Part shown: piece by piece, positions 8,490 to 17,827 of the stretch
How positions within the stretch are numbered: the first letter of the stretch is position 1
Layout: each line of letters opens with the position of its first letter
Assembly: GCA_023416995.1 (NCBI GenBank)
Contig: JAEZGI010000035.1
Span: forward strand, 62,001 to 126,000
Reading direction: 5' to 3'
DNA: 64,000 bases
DNA from: Bacteroidota bacterium
Lineage (GTDB): Bacteria; Bacteroidota; Bacteroidia; Chitinophagales; Chitinophagaceae
Notes under the pieces: model-generated
Seen by the model: the letters and a program-made list of their open reading frames with translations, nothing else
The model's database searches: none
Told to the model about the DNA's origin: nothing
Translations under genes and position numbers: made by a program

Positions 8490-9581
8490 ATGATCATTCA
8501 AAGGAAATATATTAATGATAACATCGTTCTAAACCCATTGTTCACAAAACATCATCGCTTGAAATCAGCTCTGTTAAGCCTCCTGTTAATCTGCATATTA
8601 AGTGTTTCGCATCTGACTGCTCAAACCATCACCGGTGCATGGAAAGGAAAAATCGGCAATTTGAGAACTGAATTGAAGCTGGTGAAAAAGGGCGACAGCC
8701 TGGTCGGGACTTCTTATTACTTCGCCTCCAAAACTAAATACCGCCGATATGCAGTAAAGGGTTATTTCGACCCGGAAACAAACAGCGTGATCTGGTGGGA
8801 CGATATATTGCTGGAAGAAAAAGGAAGTGGTTTCCCCGGGTCGAACCGGGAGCCATTTCTTTCAGTGGCAGACTTCAATTGCCCTGGTGAAAACACCATG
8901 CTACTGGAAGGAAAAACGTCTGCAAAAGACGACAAGGATAAGCAGGCAGGCATAGCCGCAATGCAAAAGATTGACCGGGCCCAGTTTGTTGATGAGTGGG
9001 ATTATGTTTTGGATAACTACCTGTCTGGCACCAACCATCCGGATATTATAGACAGTGTTGCCAATATCGCATTCGGCCCCGCGCCGGTTCCACAAGGATA
9101 TGAGGCTGCCCCAGAACCGTCTCAGCCGGTTTTGGCTTCATCGGAGCCGCCTGTTGTACCATCCGGTTCGGCAACGACTCCGCCCATGGTTACCATTTCA
9201 AAAGCCACGCCTCTGGCGGTTTCGATAGAACAAAAATTCCTGAAACGATCCAATAAACTTCAAACGGTCATTCCAATCAAAAATGAAAAGATCGAACTGC
9301 GCTTCTATGACAATGCGCAGATTGATGGAGATTCAATTGCGTTGTTTCTGAATGGTAATCTGCTGTTTAAAAACATAAGACTAACCGATCAACCTTACAC
9401 CGTTTATCTTGACGCCAACGACTTACAGGACGATAATGAACTGGTGATGGTCGCAGAAAATCTTGGGTCAATACCGCCAAACACTTCCTTTATGGTTGCC
9501 ATCGTTGGCACCAAACGTTACGAAGCACGTTTGTATGCCAACGAAAACAGCAGCGCTTTGATTCGTTTTATAAAACAGTAA
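8490..9581 (+). CDS. Exported protein of unknown function
   Basis: A 363-residue protein with a long N-terminus, then a hydrophobic signal segment at about 27-44 ending SHLTAQ. The mature N-terminal part (ITGAWKGKIG, LVGTSYYF) looks like a small beta-barrel or lipocalin-like domain; a Pro-rich linker lies at about 190-235; and the C-terminal 110 residues (IELRFYDNAQIDGDSIALFLNG, NELVMVAENLGSIPPNT) form a beta-sandwich module seen at the ends of other Bacteroidota secreted proteins. No T9SS sorting domain is present. It converges on leuS with a 12-base gap. Confidence 0.7.
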   Translation: MIIQRKYINDNIVLNPLFTKHHRLKSALLSLLLICILSVSHLTAQTITGAWKGKIGNLRTELKLVKKGDSLVGTSYYFASKTKYRRYAVKGYFDPETNSVIWWDDILLEEKGSGFPGSNREPFLSVADFNCPGENTMLLEGKTSAKDDKDKQAGIAAMQKIDRAQFVDEWDYVLDNYLSGTNHPDIIDSVANIAFGPAPVPQGYEAAPEPSQPVLASSEPPVVPSGSATTPPMVTISKATPLAVSIEQKFLKRSNKLQTVIPIKNEKIELRFYDNAQIDGDSIALFLNGNLLFKNIRLTDQPYTVYLDANDLQDDNELVMVAENLGSIPPNTSFMVAIVGTKRYEARLYANENSSALIRFIKQ

Positions 9582-9593
9582 AGTGTTTAGCGA

Positions 9594-12476
9594 TTATACC
9601 ACTACGTTAATCATCTTCCCTTTTACGTAAATAATCTTTTTGTGCGGTTTGCCTTCGAGCCATTTCAAAACAATCTCATTTTGAAGCACAACATCTTCAA
9701 CATCTTTTTGTGAAGCATCAAGGGCTATATTTATCGTGGTTCTTACCTTGCCGTTGATAGATACAGGATACTCTTTAGCTGACTCGGCCACATGACGCTC
9801 ATCAAAAACAGGGAACGCCGCGTCAAGAATATTTGAGTTCCCCAACAACGACCACAACTCTTCACTGATATGAGGAGCATACGGAGTGAGCAATACCAGC
9901 AAGGGTTCCAGAATTTGTTTTTTATGACACTTTAATTCCGTCAACTCGTTCACACAGACCATGAAGGCACTAACTGCCGTATTAAATGAAAATCGTTCTG
10001 TATCGTCCTCAATCTTCCTGATCGTTTTGTGCAGTACTTTAAGTTCTGCGGCGCTTGGTCTATCATCGTTCCATAACTGTCCTTTTGTTTCATCATAAAA
10101 CAGTCGCCAAAGCTTCTTCAAAAACCTGTGAACGCCTTCAATACCCTTCGTGTCCCAGGGTTTACTCATTTCAACCGGACCAAGGAACATCTCATACATC
10201 CTGAAGGTGTCGGCACCATAACGAGACACGAGGTCGTCCGGGTTTACTGTGTTGAACTTTGACTTGGACATCTTCTCTACTTCGGCACCACAGTAGTATT
10301 TACCACCTTCTGTTACAAACACGGCATTTTCATAGTTCTGACGCGTTTTGCGCGCAGCGGGAATATTCAGCTCAATGCCGTCGACAGCGTTCACATCCAT
10401 ATGAATCGGAACAATTGTTACAGTATCGGATTCAGTAAGCGTTGAAATTGATAAGCCGGCTTCATTAAGCGTTAAAACCAATTCCTCAGGTGATAGTCTT
10501 TCAGAGGACCATGCGTCAGCTATACCTTTACTTACATAAACTTCTTTATCAAGGATGGTTTTGCTATCACCATCAACGATATTGATCCTGTAAACAAAAC
10601 GGCTGCTTCCCTGGATCATTCCCTGGTTAACAAGTTTCTTATACGGCTCATCATGACCTATATAACCGTAATCAAATAGAAATTTCGTCCATAAACGGCT
10701 ATACAACAGGTGTCCCACCGCATGTTCGGTACCACCAATATAGATATCAACCTGGCCCCAGTAATCAGATGCTTCTTTTGAACAGAACATCTCATTATTA
10801 TGCGGATCCATATACCTGAGGAAATACCAGGATGAACCGGCATACCCTGGCATGGTGTTCGTTTCCAGGTTTTGTGCTGTCCAGCTTTCGATATTTGCCA
10901 GCGGTCCCTCACCTTCCGGACCGGCAGAATAAGTTTCTACCCTCGGCAGTTCTAATGGAAGCTGTGATTCATCTAACGGATAAGCAATACCATTTTCCCA
11001 CCTGATCGGAAACGGTTCCCCCCAATAACGTTGACGGCTAAACGCAGCGTCACGCATACGGTAATTCACTTTGCGCTGCCCGATCTTTTTATCTTCCAGT
11101 TTGTCAAGCACAACAGGTATAGCATTGCGCATTACCATCCCATCAAGAAAATAGCTGTTATGCAGGATAGCATCTTTAGTAGGATTCGCTTCTAAACCAT
11201 TATACTCTTCCCCAATGATATTTGTAACGGGTATATCGAAATACTGTGCAAACTTATGATCACGTTCATCACCACAGGGCACCGCCATAATCGCACCGGT
11301 GCCATAACCAGCCAGCACATATTCTGAGATCCACACCGGTATGGGCTGCCCGTTAAATGGATTCAGCACATACGCACCGGTGAAACAGCCGGAAATCTTT
11401 TTTTCAGCCATTCTTTCTCTTTCGCTGCGGCTTTTAACATAATCCAGATATTCCTGCACCGCTTCGAGTTGTTCGGGCATCGTAAGCAGATCAACCATTT
11501 CATGCTCAGGAGCAATTACCATGAAGTCAACACCAAAAATGGTATCCGGACGCGTGGTATAAACTTTCAGGAATTGTCCGGCTAAACCCTGTATCTCAAA
11601 ATCTATTTCTGCGCCATAACTTTTGCCGATCCAGTTCGTTTGCATTTCTTTCATGGCATCACTGAAATCAACAGTTTCAAGCCCTTCCAGCAAACGATCT
11701 GCATATTCTGTGATGCGGAGATACCATTGACGCAGCTTCTTTTTTACTACAGGGTAACCACCCCTTTCGCTCACACCGTTTACTACTTCGTCGTTAGCGA
11801 GCACAGTGCCAAGAGCTTCACACCAGTTCACTTCACCATAACCACAGAAGGCCAGGCGGTAATGCATGAGTATATCCTGTTGTTCTTTCTCCGAACAACT
11901 GTTCCACTGATCAGCCGTAAAGCGAATATTGCTGTCGCCCGGACACGGATGAGCGGCATTACCTTCTTTATTGAAAATTGATACAAGTGTCTCAATCGGT
12001 TGCGCCTTCTTAAGTGCACGATTGTAAAAGGACTTAAATAGTTGTAGAAAGATCCATTGCGTCCATCGGTAATATTCCGGCTCGCTGGTGTTTACCTGCC
12101 GGTCCCAATCGAAAGAAAAGCCGATTTTATCTAATTGACGGCGAAAATTGTCAATATTTTTTGTTGTACTTATCGCGGGGTGAACACCATGTTCGATAGC
12201 ATACTGTTCCGCAGGCAGACCGAAGGCGTCATAACCCATAGGATGCAAAACGTTGAACCCACGGGTACGTTTGTACCTCGCAAAAATATCGCTGGCAATA
12301 TAACCAAGCGGGTGGCCCACATGCAATCCTGCACCGCTGGGATACGGGAACATGTCCAACACATAAAATTTAGGACGCGGTTTCTCGCCTTTTGCAGGAT
12401 TTTGTGCGCGGTAAGCGTTGACTTCTTTCCAATGTTGTTGCCATTTTGATTCGATACTCCGGAAATTGTACTCCAT
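9594..12476 (-). CDS. leuS: Leucyl-tRNA synthetase
   Basis: A full-length (960-residue) class I synthetase that charges tRNA-Leu. The HIGH-type motif is HVGH at about 52-55 after FPYPSGAGL, and KMSKS is at about residue 725. The CP1 editing domain, with TTRPDTIFG and GTGAIMAVPCGDERD, is intact. Two insertions typical of Bacteroidota LeuS are present: one around 160-210 before the CP1 domain and one before KMSKS. The ATG at 12476 is preferred to one 15 bases upstream because the family starts MEYNF. It is transcribed away from ftsX from a shared control region. Confidence 0.97.
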   Translation of the reverse strand: MEYNFRSIESKWQQHWKEVNAYRAQNPAKGEKPRPKFYVLDMFPYPSGAGLHVGHPLGYIASDIFARYKRTRGFNVLHPMGYDAFGLPAEQYAIEHGVHPAISTTKNIDNFRRQLDKIGFSFDWDRQVNTSEPEYYRWTQWIFLQLFKSFYNRALKKAQPIETLVSIFNKEGNAAHPCPGDSNIRFTADQWNSCSEKEQQDILMHYRLAFCGYGEVNWCEALGTVLANDEVVNGVSERGGYPVVKKKLRQWYLRITEYADRLLEGLETVDFSDAMKEMQTNWIGKSYGAEIDFEIQGLAGQFLKVYTTRPDTIFGVDFMVIAPEHEMVDLLTMPEQLEAVQEYLDYVKSRSERERMAEKKISGCFTGAYVLNPFNGQPIPVWISEYVLAGYGTGAIMAVPCGDERDHKFAQYFDIPVTNIIGEEYNGLEANPTKDAILHNSYFLDGMVMRNAIPVVLDKLEDKKIGQRKVNYRMRDAAFSRQRYWGEPFPIRWENGIAYPLDESQLPLELPRVETYSAGPEGEGPLANIESWTAQNLETNTMPGYAGSSWYFLRYMDPHNNEMFCSKEASDYWGQVDIYIGGTEHAVGHLLYSRLWTKFLFDYGYIGHDEPYKKLVNQGMIQGSSRFVYRINIVDGDSKTILDKEVYVSKGIADAWSSERLSPEELVLTLNEAGLSISTLTESDTVTIVPIHMDVNAVDGIELNIPAARKTRQNYENAVFVTEGGKYYCGAEVEKMSKSKFNTVNPDDLVSRYGADTFRMYEMFLGPVEMSKPWDTKGIEGVHRFLKKLWRLFYDETKGQLWNDDRPSAAELKVLHKTIRKIEDDTERFSFNTAVSAFMVCVNELTELKCHKKQILEPLLVLLTPYAPHISEELWSLLGNSNILDAAFPVFDERHVAESAKEYPVSINGKVRTTINIALDASQKDVEDVVLQNEIVLKWLEGKPHKKIIYVKGKMINVVV

Positions 12477-12554
12477 AATTATGTTGAACACCAGTTATGA
12501 CCAGTGTTGTTGTTAAAAAGTTAAATGCCTTTGATTCGGAAATTTTTGCTCCCT

Positions 12555-12615
12555 CCCCTTCGTTAACGAGGGGGCAAATTTACACAATGTGGCGCTAAAA
12601 CCGCTAAATTTGCCC
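12555..12615. promoter_or_regulatory. Back-to-back promoters of leuS and ftsX with dyads
   Basis: Two exact -7 boxes TAAATTTG lie on opposite strands: 12575-12582 (minus, for leuS) and 12605-12612 (plus, for ftsX). They form an 11-bp inverted repeat with GGGCAAATTTA at 12572-12582 and its complement at 12605-12615. Just inside the leuS transcript, 12555-12574 is a 20-base dyad centred on GTTAAC with one T:G mismatch. No perfect -33 TTTG is seen on either side. Confidence 0.5.
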
Positions 12616-12655
12616 TGATCCGCGCATTACTAACCAGTTAATAAACAGTTTTTAT

Positions 12656-13540
12656 ATGTCTCAATTTGGAAAGGCGTCCGCAAAACGTTCCAAGCCTTCA
12701 TATTTTATGGCTATCCTTGGCGTTACGATCGTGTTGTTTTTCGTTGGAATATTCGGATGGCTGTTTTTAAATGCCCAGATGTATGTTAAGAAACTGAAAG
12801 AAGATGTAACATTGCAGGTTTACCTGCGCCAGACGGCCAGCCAGGCCGATATTGATTCGCTTAAATCTTATCTCTCTGCCCAGCCTTACACAAAAACACT
12901 AGAATATATTGACAAGGAAAAGGCGAAAGAGAAATGGCTGGCTTCAAATGAAGAAAGTAGCGAAAACTTTGACAACCTGGTTACCGACAACCCGCTGCCT
13001 GCTTCGATAGATTTTAATCTTAACGGCAATTATGTTCACAAGGACACGATCGCGAGTATTAAAGCGGATCTCGAAGCAAGAACTCTGGTAGTAGAAAGCG
13101 TGAACTACCCGTCTGCACTGGTTGAAAAGATGGGTCCATCCATGCGTTGGATACTTATCGGCCTGGTGGTGCTGGCCTGTATTTTCTCACTATTCTCCAT
13201 TATCCTGATTGATAATACCATCAAACTGGCGATGTACAGTAACCGTTTCCTCATCAAAACAATGCAGATGGTGGGTGCAACGCGCGGTTTTATTTCACGT
13301 CCTCTAAACACCCGGGCGGTGATCAACGGCGCTATCGCGGCATTGATCGCTATCTGTATGATATATGGTATTATTATATTGTTTGAAAGCTTTGTGCCTG
13401 ATCTGAAAGATCTGCGGAACAACAGCAGCCTGTTACTGGTATTCCTGCTTTTATTTATTCTTGGTATCGGAATTACCATGTTCAGTACGCACCGTAGCGT
13501 GGTAAAGTACCTGAGAATGAAACTGGACGACCTGTATTAA
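12656..13540 (+). CDS. ftsX: Cell division protein FtsX
   Basis: A 294-residue integral membrane protein with the FtsX layout: a cytoplasmic N-terminus, a first membrane segment at about 17-40, an extracytoplasmic domain of about 120 residues, and three membrane segments near 165-190, 213-235 and 257-277. With FtsE it forms an ABC-type complex that controls peptidoglycan hydrolases at the division site. ftsE is not adjacent, as is usual in this phylum. It leads the cluster ftsX-DUF3098-uppP, a conserved order in Bacteroidota. The truB gene that often follows is not here. Confidence 0.92.
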   Translation: MSQFGKASAKRSKPSYFMAILGVTIVLFFVGIFGWLFLNAQMYVKKLKEDVTLQVYLRQTASQADIDSLKSYLSAQPYTKTLEYIDKEKAKEKWLASNEESSENFDNLVTDNPLPASIDFNLNGNYVHKDTIASIKADLEARTLVVESVNYPSALVEKMGPSMRWILIGLVVLACIFSLFSIILIDNTIKLAMYSNRFLIKTMQMVGATRGFISRPLNTRAVINGAIAALIAICMIYGIIILFESFVPDLKDLRNNSSLLLVFLLLFILGIGITMFSTHRSVVKYLRMKLDDLY

Positions 13541-13603
13541 GCCTGCGTAACCAAGTATTCCCGGCACAATATTTTCTATATATTGCAGCCTCAATAGCCG
13601 ATT

Positions 13604-13858
13604 ATGATCGACAAAAAACAAACTATCAACACGACCAGCAGCAAATTATTCGGGAAAGAGAATTATGTCTGGATCATTGCCGGGCTTGTGATCATCGCAC
13701 TTGGTCTTGTTCTGATGGCCGGAGGTAAGAGTGATGATCCAAATGTGTTTCATGCTAACGAAGTGTATAGCCAAAGACGGCTCACTGTGGCACCTCTCCT
13801 GATCCTGCTTGGACTGGGCATGGAGATTTTCGCCATATTTCGTAAGCCAAAAAACTAA
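13604..13858 (+). CDS. DUF3098 family small membrane protein
   Basis: An 84-residue protein with two membrane helices (about 22-40 and 62-78) joined by a short polar loop (GGKSDDPNVFHANEVYSQRR). This is the DUF3098 pattern, a Bacteroidota-specific family normally found between ftsX and uppP. Its function is unknown; the conserved position suggests a link with cell-wall synthesis or division. Confidence 0.88.
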   Translation: MIDKKQTINTTSSKLFGKENYVWIIAGLVIIALGLVLMAGGKSDDPNVFHANEVYSQRRLTVAPLLILLGLGMEIFAIFRKPKN

Positions 13859-13874
13859 TATAAAGATTGATTTG

Positions 13875-13918
13875 CCGGTTAGAAGTCTGGAAACCCCAGC
13901 CTTGCAACCGGTTTTTTT
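13875..13918 (+). terminator. Hairpin with T-run between DUF3098 gene and uppP
   Basis: A stem CCGGTT/AACCGG (13875-13880 with 13906-13911) encloses a small inner stem CTGG/CCAG and is followed by eight T. It lies inside a gene cluster, so it may attenuate rather than end transcription. Confidence 0.6.
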
Positions 13919-13941
13919 TACCAGAACGTTTACTTAAATAC

Positions 13942-14727
13942 ATGGATATTTTCCAGGCTGTCATAATAGCCATTGTTGAAGGACTCACAGAATTCCTGCC
14001 TGTTTCATCTACCGGACATATGATCATTGCCAGCAGTCTCATGGGGATTGAAAAACTGGCATTTACCAAACTCTTTACTGTTGCTATTCAGCTCGGCGCC
14101 ATCCTCGCCGTTGTGGTTTTGTATTGGAAAAAATTCACAGATTTCGCGCGCTGGCATTTTTATCTGAAACTGATCGTTGCTGTAATTCCCGCAATAATAT
14201 TAGGACTTCTATTTTCAGATAGTATTGATGCATTAATGGAAAGCCCTACCACTGTTGGAATATCACTCGTTCTGGGTGGAATAGTACTGATCTTTATCGA
14301 TAAATTTTTTCAGAACCCCAAAGTGCATAAGGAATCAGAGATCAGTTTTCTTAAGTCATTTATTATTGGTATCTGGCAGTGTATAGCAATGGTACCGGGT
14401 GTAAGTCGCAGCGCTGCGACTATCATTGGCGGTATGCAACAAAAACTTACCCGCAACCTTGCCGCTGAGTTCTCCTTTTTTGTAGCCGTTCCTACCATGG
14501 CAGCGGCAACTGGTTATAAACTTTATAAAAACATAGGCAACTTTGATGCAAGCCAGATCCAGTTGCTTGCAATAGGCAATGTTGTTGCTTTCGTGGTAGC
14601 AATCGTTGCTATTAAATTCTTCATCGGCTTCTTACAGAAACATGGCTTTCGTTTATTCGGCTGGTACCGCATCATAGCAGGTATCATTCTGCTGATACTT
14701 ATATCACAGGGAGTGATTAAGGAATAA
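13942..14727 (+). CDS. uppP: Undecaprenyl-diphosphate phosphatase (UppP/BacA)
   Basis: A 261-residue membrane enzyme that dephosphorylates undecaprenyl pyrophosphate, recycling the lipid carrier of peptidoglycan synthesis. Both active-site motifs are visible: EGLTEFLPVSSTGH near residue 16 and PGVSRSAAT near 153. About seven to eight membrane helices follow the family pattern. The ATG at 13942 (MDIFQA) is chosen; an upstream in-frame extension runs through the hairpin and is not expected. Confidence 0.95.
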   Translation: MDIFQAVIIAIVEGLTEFLPVSSTGHMIIASSLMGIEKLAFTKLFTVAIQLGAILAVVVLYWKKFTDFARWHFYLKLIVAVIPAIILGLLFSDSIDALMESPTTVGISLVLGGIVLIFIDKFFQNPKVHKESEISFLKSFIIGIWQCIAMVPGVSRSAATIIGGMQQKLTRNLAAEFSFFVAVPTMAAATGYKLYKNIGNFDASQIQLLAIGNVVAFVVAIVAIKFFIGFLQKHGFRLFGWYRIIAGIILLILISQGVIKE

Positions 14728-14796
14728 GTAAATAAACGATATTTGAAGATATTCCGCTGCTAACCGTTAACCAAAGCAGCGGCAGCATCATCATTC

Positions 14797-16119
14797 ATGC
14801 AGACTGCTTCTAACAAAGTGATCAACGGATGGGCAATGTATGACTGGGCCAACTCAGTGTACAACCTCGTCATCACTACGACCTTTTTTCCAATTTATTT
14901 TGCGGCTGCCACGCGTGACCATTTTGGTAGCGATAAGATACCTTTTCTGAATCGCAGCTTTGTAAGTACCGCTTTATATGATTATGCACTCTGTGGTGCT
15001 TACCTGATGATTGCCCTGCTATACCCTATCCTCACTTCAATCAGCGATACCCGGGGGAACAAAAAACAGTTCATGCAGTTTTTCTGTTACCTGGGCGCCG
15101 TGTCCTGCTCCTGTTTATACTTTTTCAACGGATCAAATGTCGGTTTAGGTGTCGGCTTCTTTATACTGGCAGCTATCGGTTATTCGGGCAGCCTCGTTTT
15201 CTACAATTCGTACCTGCCGGAAATCGCAGCAGAAGAAGACCGGGACAGGATCAGCGCAAGAGGCTATTCACTGGGTTATGTGGGTAGTGTGTTATTACAG
15301 ATTGGAGGGTTCATATTGGTATTAACTTTACCATCTGCAGGTGAGGCCTCACGAATTACCTTTTTGTTAGTAGGTATATGGTGGGCCGTATTTGCACAAT
15401 TTACTTTCAGGGTGTTACCGGCCCAGCAAAACGGGTTGGCAAAAACCGGCAGCAACATTTTCAAAGATGGTTTCATACAAATGACAAGTGTGTATGAACA
15501 GGTGAAACACATGCCGGTGATGAAACGTTTCCTTCGGGGTTTCTTTTTTTATTCAATGGGTGTACAGACCGTGATGCTTGCAGCAACTTTGTTTGGAAGT
15601 AAGGCGCTGGGATTGAATGAAACGAAACTGATTATAACCGTAGTGATCATTCAACTGGTAGCGATTGCGGGTGCGTGGAGCATGTCGCGTCTTTCCGGCC
15701 GTTTTGGAAATTTTCGGGTACTCATTGGAGTGGTAATTTTTTGGATAGCACTCTGCCTTGCCGCATATTATACCGCACAACAAAAGGAACTTGGTCACGA
15801 TCCGGAAAATTATTTTTACATACTCGCAGTTGGCGTAGGCCTCGTTATGGGTGGCATCCAATCTTTGAGCAGATCAACCTTCGCCAAACTGATGCCGGAG
15901 ACAACAAAAACTGCATCGTTTTTCTGCTATTATGATTTTACAGAAAAGATAGCAATAGCTATCGGCATCCTGAGTTTTGGGTTGATCGAAGAACTTACCC
16001 ACGCTCATGGCGGAATGAAAAATTCGATATTGTCGCTTGTTGTATTTTTTGTTCTTGGTTTGATCTGGCTGTACTCAGCCTTAAAAAAACAACGGCAGCT
16101 TCAAACAATTAAATCCTGA
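14797..16119 (+). CDS. MFS transporter of the UMF1/Atg22 type
   Basis: A 440-residue protein with about 12 membrane helices. The opening INGWAMYDWANSVYN is the signature of the UMF1 (Atg22-like) branch of the major facilitator superfamily, as are the motif DTRGNKK in the first cytoplasmic loop and GGIQSLSRSTFAKLMP in the second half. The substrate is unknown; the family in fungi exports vacuolar amino acids. The MBL gene follows after three bases, so the two form an operon. A 7-bp inverted repeat (14754-14760 with 14776-14782) sits in the leader. Confidence 0.88.
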   Translation: MQTASNKVINGWAMYDWANSVYNLVITTTFFPIYFAAATRDHFGSDKIPFLNRSFVSTALYDYALCGAYLMIALLYPILTSISDTRGNKKQFMQFFCYLGAVSCSCLYFFNGSNVGLGVGFFILAAIGYSGSLVFYNSYLPEIAAEEDRDRISARGYSLGYVGSVLLQIGGFILVLTLPSAGEASRITFLLVGIWWAVFAQFTFRVLPAQQNGLAKTGSNIFKDGFIQMTSVYEQVKHMPVMKRFLRGFFFYSMGVQTVMLAATLFGSKALGLNETKLIITVVIIQLVAIAGAWSMSRLSGRFGNFRVLIGVVIFWIALCLAAYYTAQQKELGHDPENYFYILAVGVGLVMGGIQSLSRSTFAKLMPETTKTASFFCYYDFTEKIAIAIGILSFGLIEELTHAHGGMKNSILSLVVFFVLGLIWLYSALKKQRQLQTIKS

Positions 16120-16122
16120 GTT

Positions 16123-17001
16123 ATGAATCTTTATACAATTGAAACAGGATTTTTTAAACTAGATGGGGGTGCGATGTTCGGAGTGGTTCCAAAAACATTG
16201 TGGAACCGAGTACAACCAGCCGATGAAAATAACCTTTGCACCTGGGCCATGAGATGCCTGCTGGTGGAGGAAGGTAACCGGTTGATCTTAATTGACACTG
16301 GCATTGGTGACAAGCAGAACGAGAAGTTTTTCTCTCATTATTATCTTCATGGTGAACATAATTTGAAGAGCAGCCTGGCCGCCAACGGTTTCAGCCCGGA
16401 TGACATTACAGATGTTTTCCTGACTCATTTGCATTTTGACCATGTTGGAGGAAGTGTTATACGCAAAGATGATAAGCTTATACCGGCATTCCGGAACGCC
16501 ACTTATTGGAGCAATAAAGATCACTGGCAACATGCCACTGTTCCAAACGCCCGCGAAAAGGCAAGCTTTCTTAAAGAAAATATCTTACCGATCAGTGATA
16601 GCGGCCAGTTACGATTTATTGATGTGCCTCCTGCCGACGGAGCTGCAGGACAGGATCACAGCTTTACGACGGTGATTCCGTTTACAGAAAACATATGTAT
16701 TCGTACAGTAAGCGGTCACACAGAAAAGATGATGTTACCACAGATCAGGTATAAAAACAAAACCATTTTGTATATGGCAGATCTGATGCCTGGCATCTGT
16801 CATCTCCCTATCCCTTATGTCATGTCCTATGACATCAATCCCTTACAAACATTGATTGAAAAAGAAATCATCTTCAAAGAAGCAATGGAACATGAGTACG
16901 TTCTGTTTTTGGAACATGACCCGAACATCGCCTGTTGTACACTTCAACAAACAGAAAAAGGGATCCGCGAAAAAGACCTGTTCCGGCTTGAAGACATCTA
17001 A
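16123..17001 (+). CDS. MBL-fold metallohydrolase
   Basis: A 292-residue metallo-beta-lactamase-fold protein with the zinc motif HLHFDH at about 102-107, a second His in SGHTEKM and an Asp in MADLMP, then a C-terminal His in LEHDP. The family covers lactonases, hydrolases and other enzymes, so the substrate cannot be named. It lacks a signal peptide. It is tightly linked to the UMF1 transporter upstream, and its stop codon overlaps that of the DUF3108 gene on the other strand by four bases. Confidence 0.88.
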   Translation: MNLYTIETGFFKLDGGAMFGVVPKTLWNRVQPADENNLCTWAMRCLLVEEGNRLILIDTGIGDKQNEKFFSHYYLHGEHNLKSSLAANGFSPDDITDVFLTHLHFDHVGGSVIRKDDKLIPAFRNATYWSNKDHWQHATVPNAREKASFLKENILPISDSGQLRFIDVPPADGAAGQDHSFTTVIPFTENICIRTVSGHTEKMMLPQIRYKNKTILYMADLMPGICHLPIPYVMSYDINPLQTLIEKEIIFKEAMEHEYVLFLEHDPNIACCTLQQTEKGIREKDLFRLEDI

Positions 17002-17795
17002 CGTACACTAATCAACGAACTCAGCGGATAGCGAAGATTTCTGCGGGAGATCATATCAACTTTAACGCTGCCAACGGAGATGGGGCTTTCTACCCTGACC
17101 GGTACGTGGTTAGGATCATCGCTCACCCAAACAGTCATCTTTTCGCCGCCTTCAAAAATGGTTCCTTTAACCAGCAAAGGTTTAAACTTAATAGTTTTGA
17201 ACTTACCATATTTTGTTTTGATGGTTTCCTTACCGATATAACGGATATACATATTGAAAACCTCCTTATCAAGGAACATTGCAAACGGTATTTTGTCGCC
17301 TGGCTTGTACTTATCGAAGTCGATATTCCGGGCATAAAATATGGCACTTAGCACGTCCTGTATACAGGCCGGCACTTTGAAAACACCATCATTAGTAATA
17401 GCGGTATTGGTGGCTTTATTAAAAGTTACATTTTCATATTTCTTGTAACCGCCTTCATCAATATTTCGGATAAACCGGTAAGGTTGCAAGGTTGCAGTAT
17501 CAATATAGGTTTCATAACGGTCACGCACACGGAAAAATTTATCGTAAAAAGGGTATGTTTTGCCTTCCCCTACAATATGGTAAACAGGTTTACGATTCAT
17601 TGTTTCCAGTGTCGTCGTAAAGGTTGCTTCTCCCGCACCAATGTTTGCTGCCGATAAACTGTAAAACACCTTGAACGTAATAGATTCACCCACCTGGAAT
17701 GATGTGTTACGCATCTCACAAAAACCGTTTTGCGCGTCTATAGGCAGTGTTAACAGGGTGAGAAAAAATATGCAAAGCGGCTTCAATAGATTCAT
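16998..17795 (-). CDS. DUF3108 family exported protein
   Basis: A 265-residue protein with a signal peptide (about 1-21, ending PIDAQ) and a beta-rich body. The features VGESITFKVFYS, AGEATF and TVWVSDDPNHVPVRVESPI are characteristic of DUF3108, a periplasmic or outer-membrane-associated family of unknown role. It is probably cotranscribed with the flippase-like gene upstream (32-base gap). Confidence 0.85.
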   Translation of the reverse strand: MNLLKPLCIFFLTLLTLPIDAQNGFCEMRNTSFQVGESITFKVFYSLSAANIGAGEATFTTTLETMNRKPVYHIVGEGKTYPFYDKFFRVRDRYETYIDTATLQPYRFIRNIDEGGYKKYENVTFNKATNTAITNDGVFKVPACIQDVLSAIFYARNIDFDKYKPGDKIPFAMFLDKEVFNMYIRYIGKETIKTKYGKFKTIKFKPLLVKGTIFEGGEKMTVWVSDDPNHVPVRVESPISVGSVKVDMISRRNLRYPLSSLISVR

Positions 17796-17827
17796 TAGAG
17801 ATTATATTCAGTAAATTTAATTGAAAC

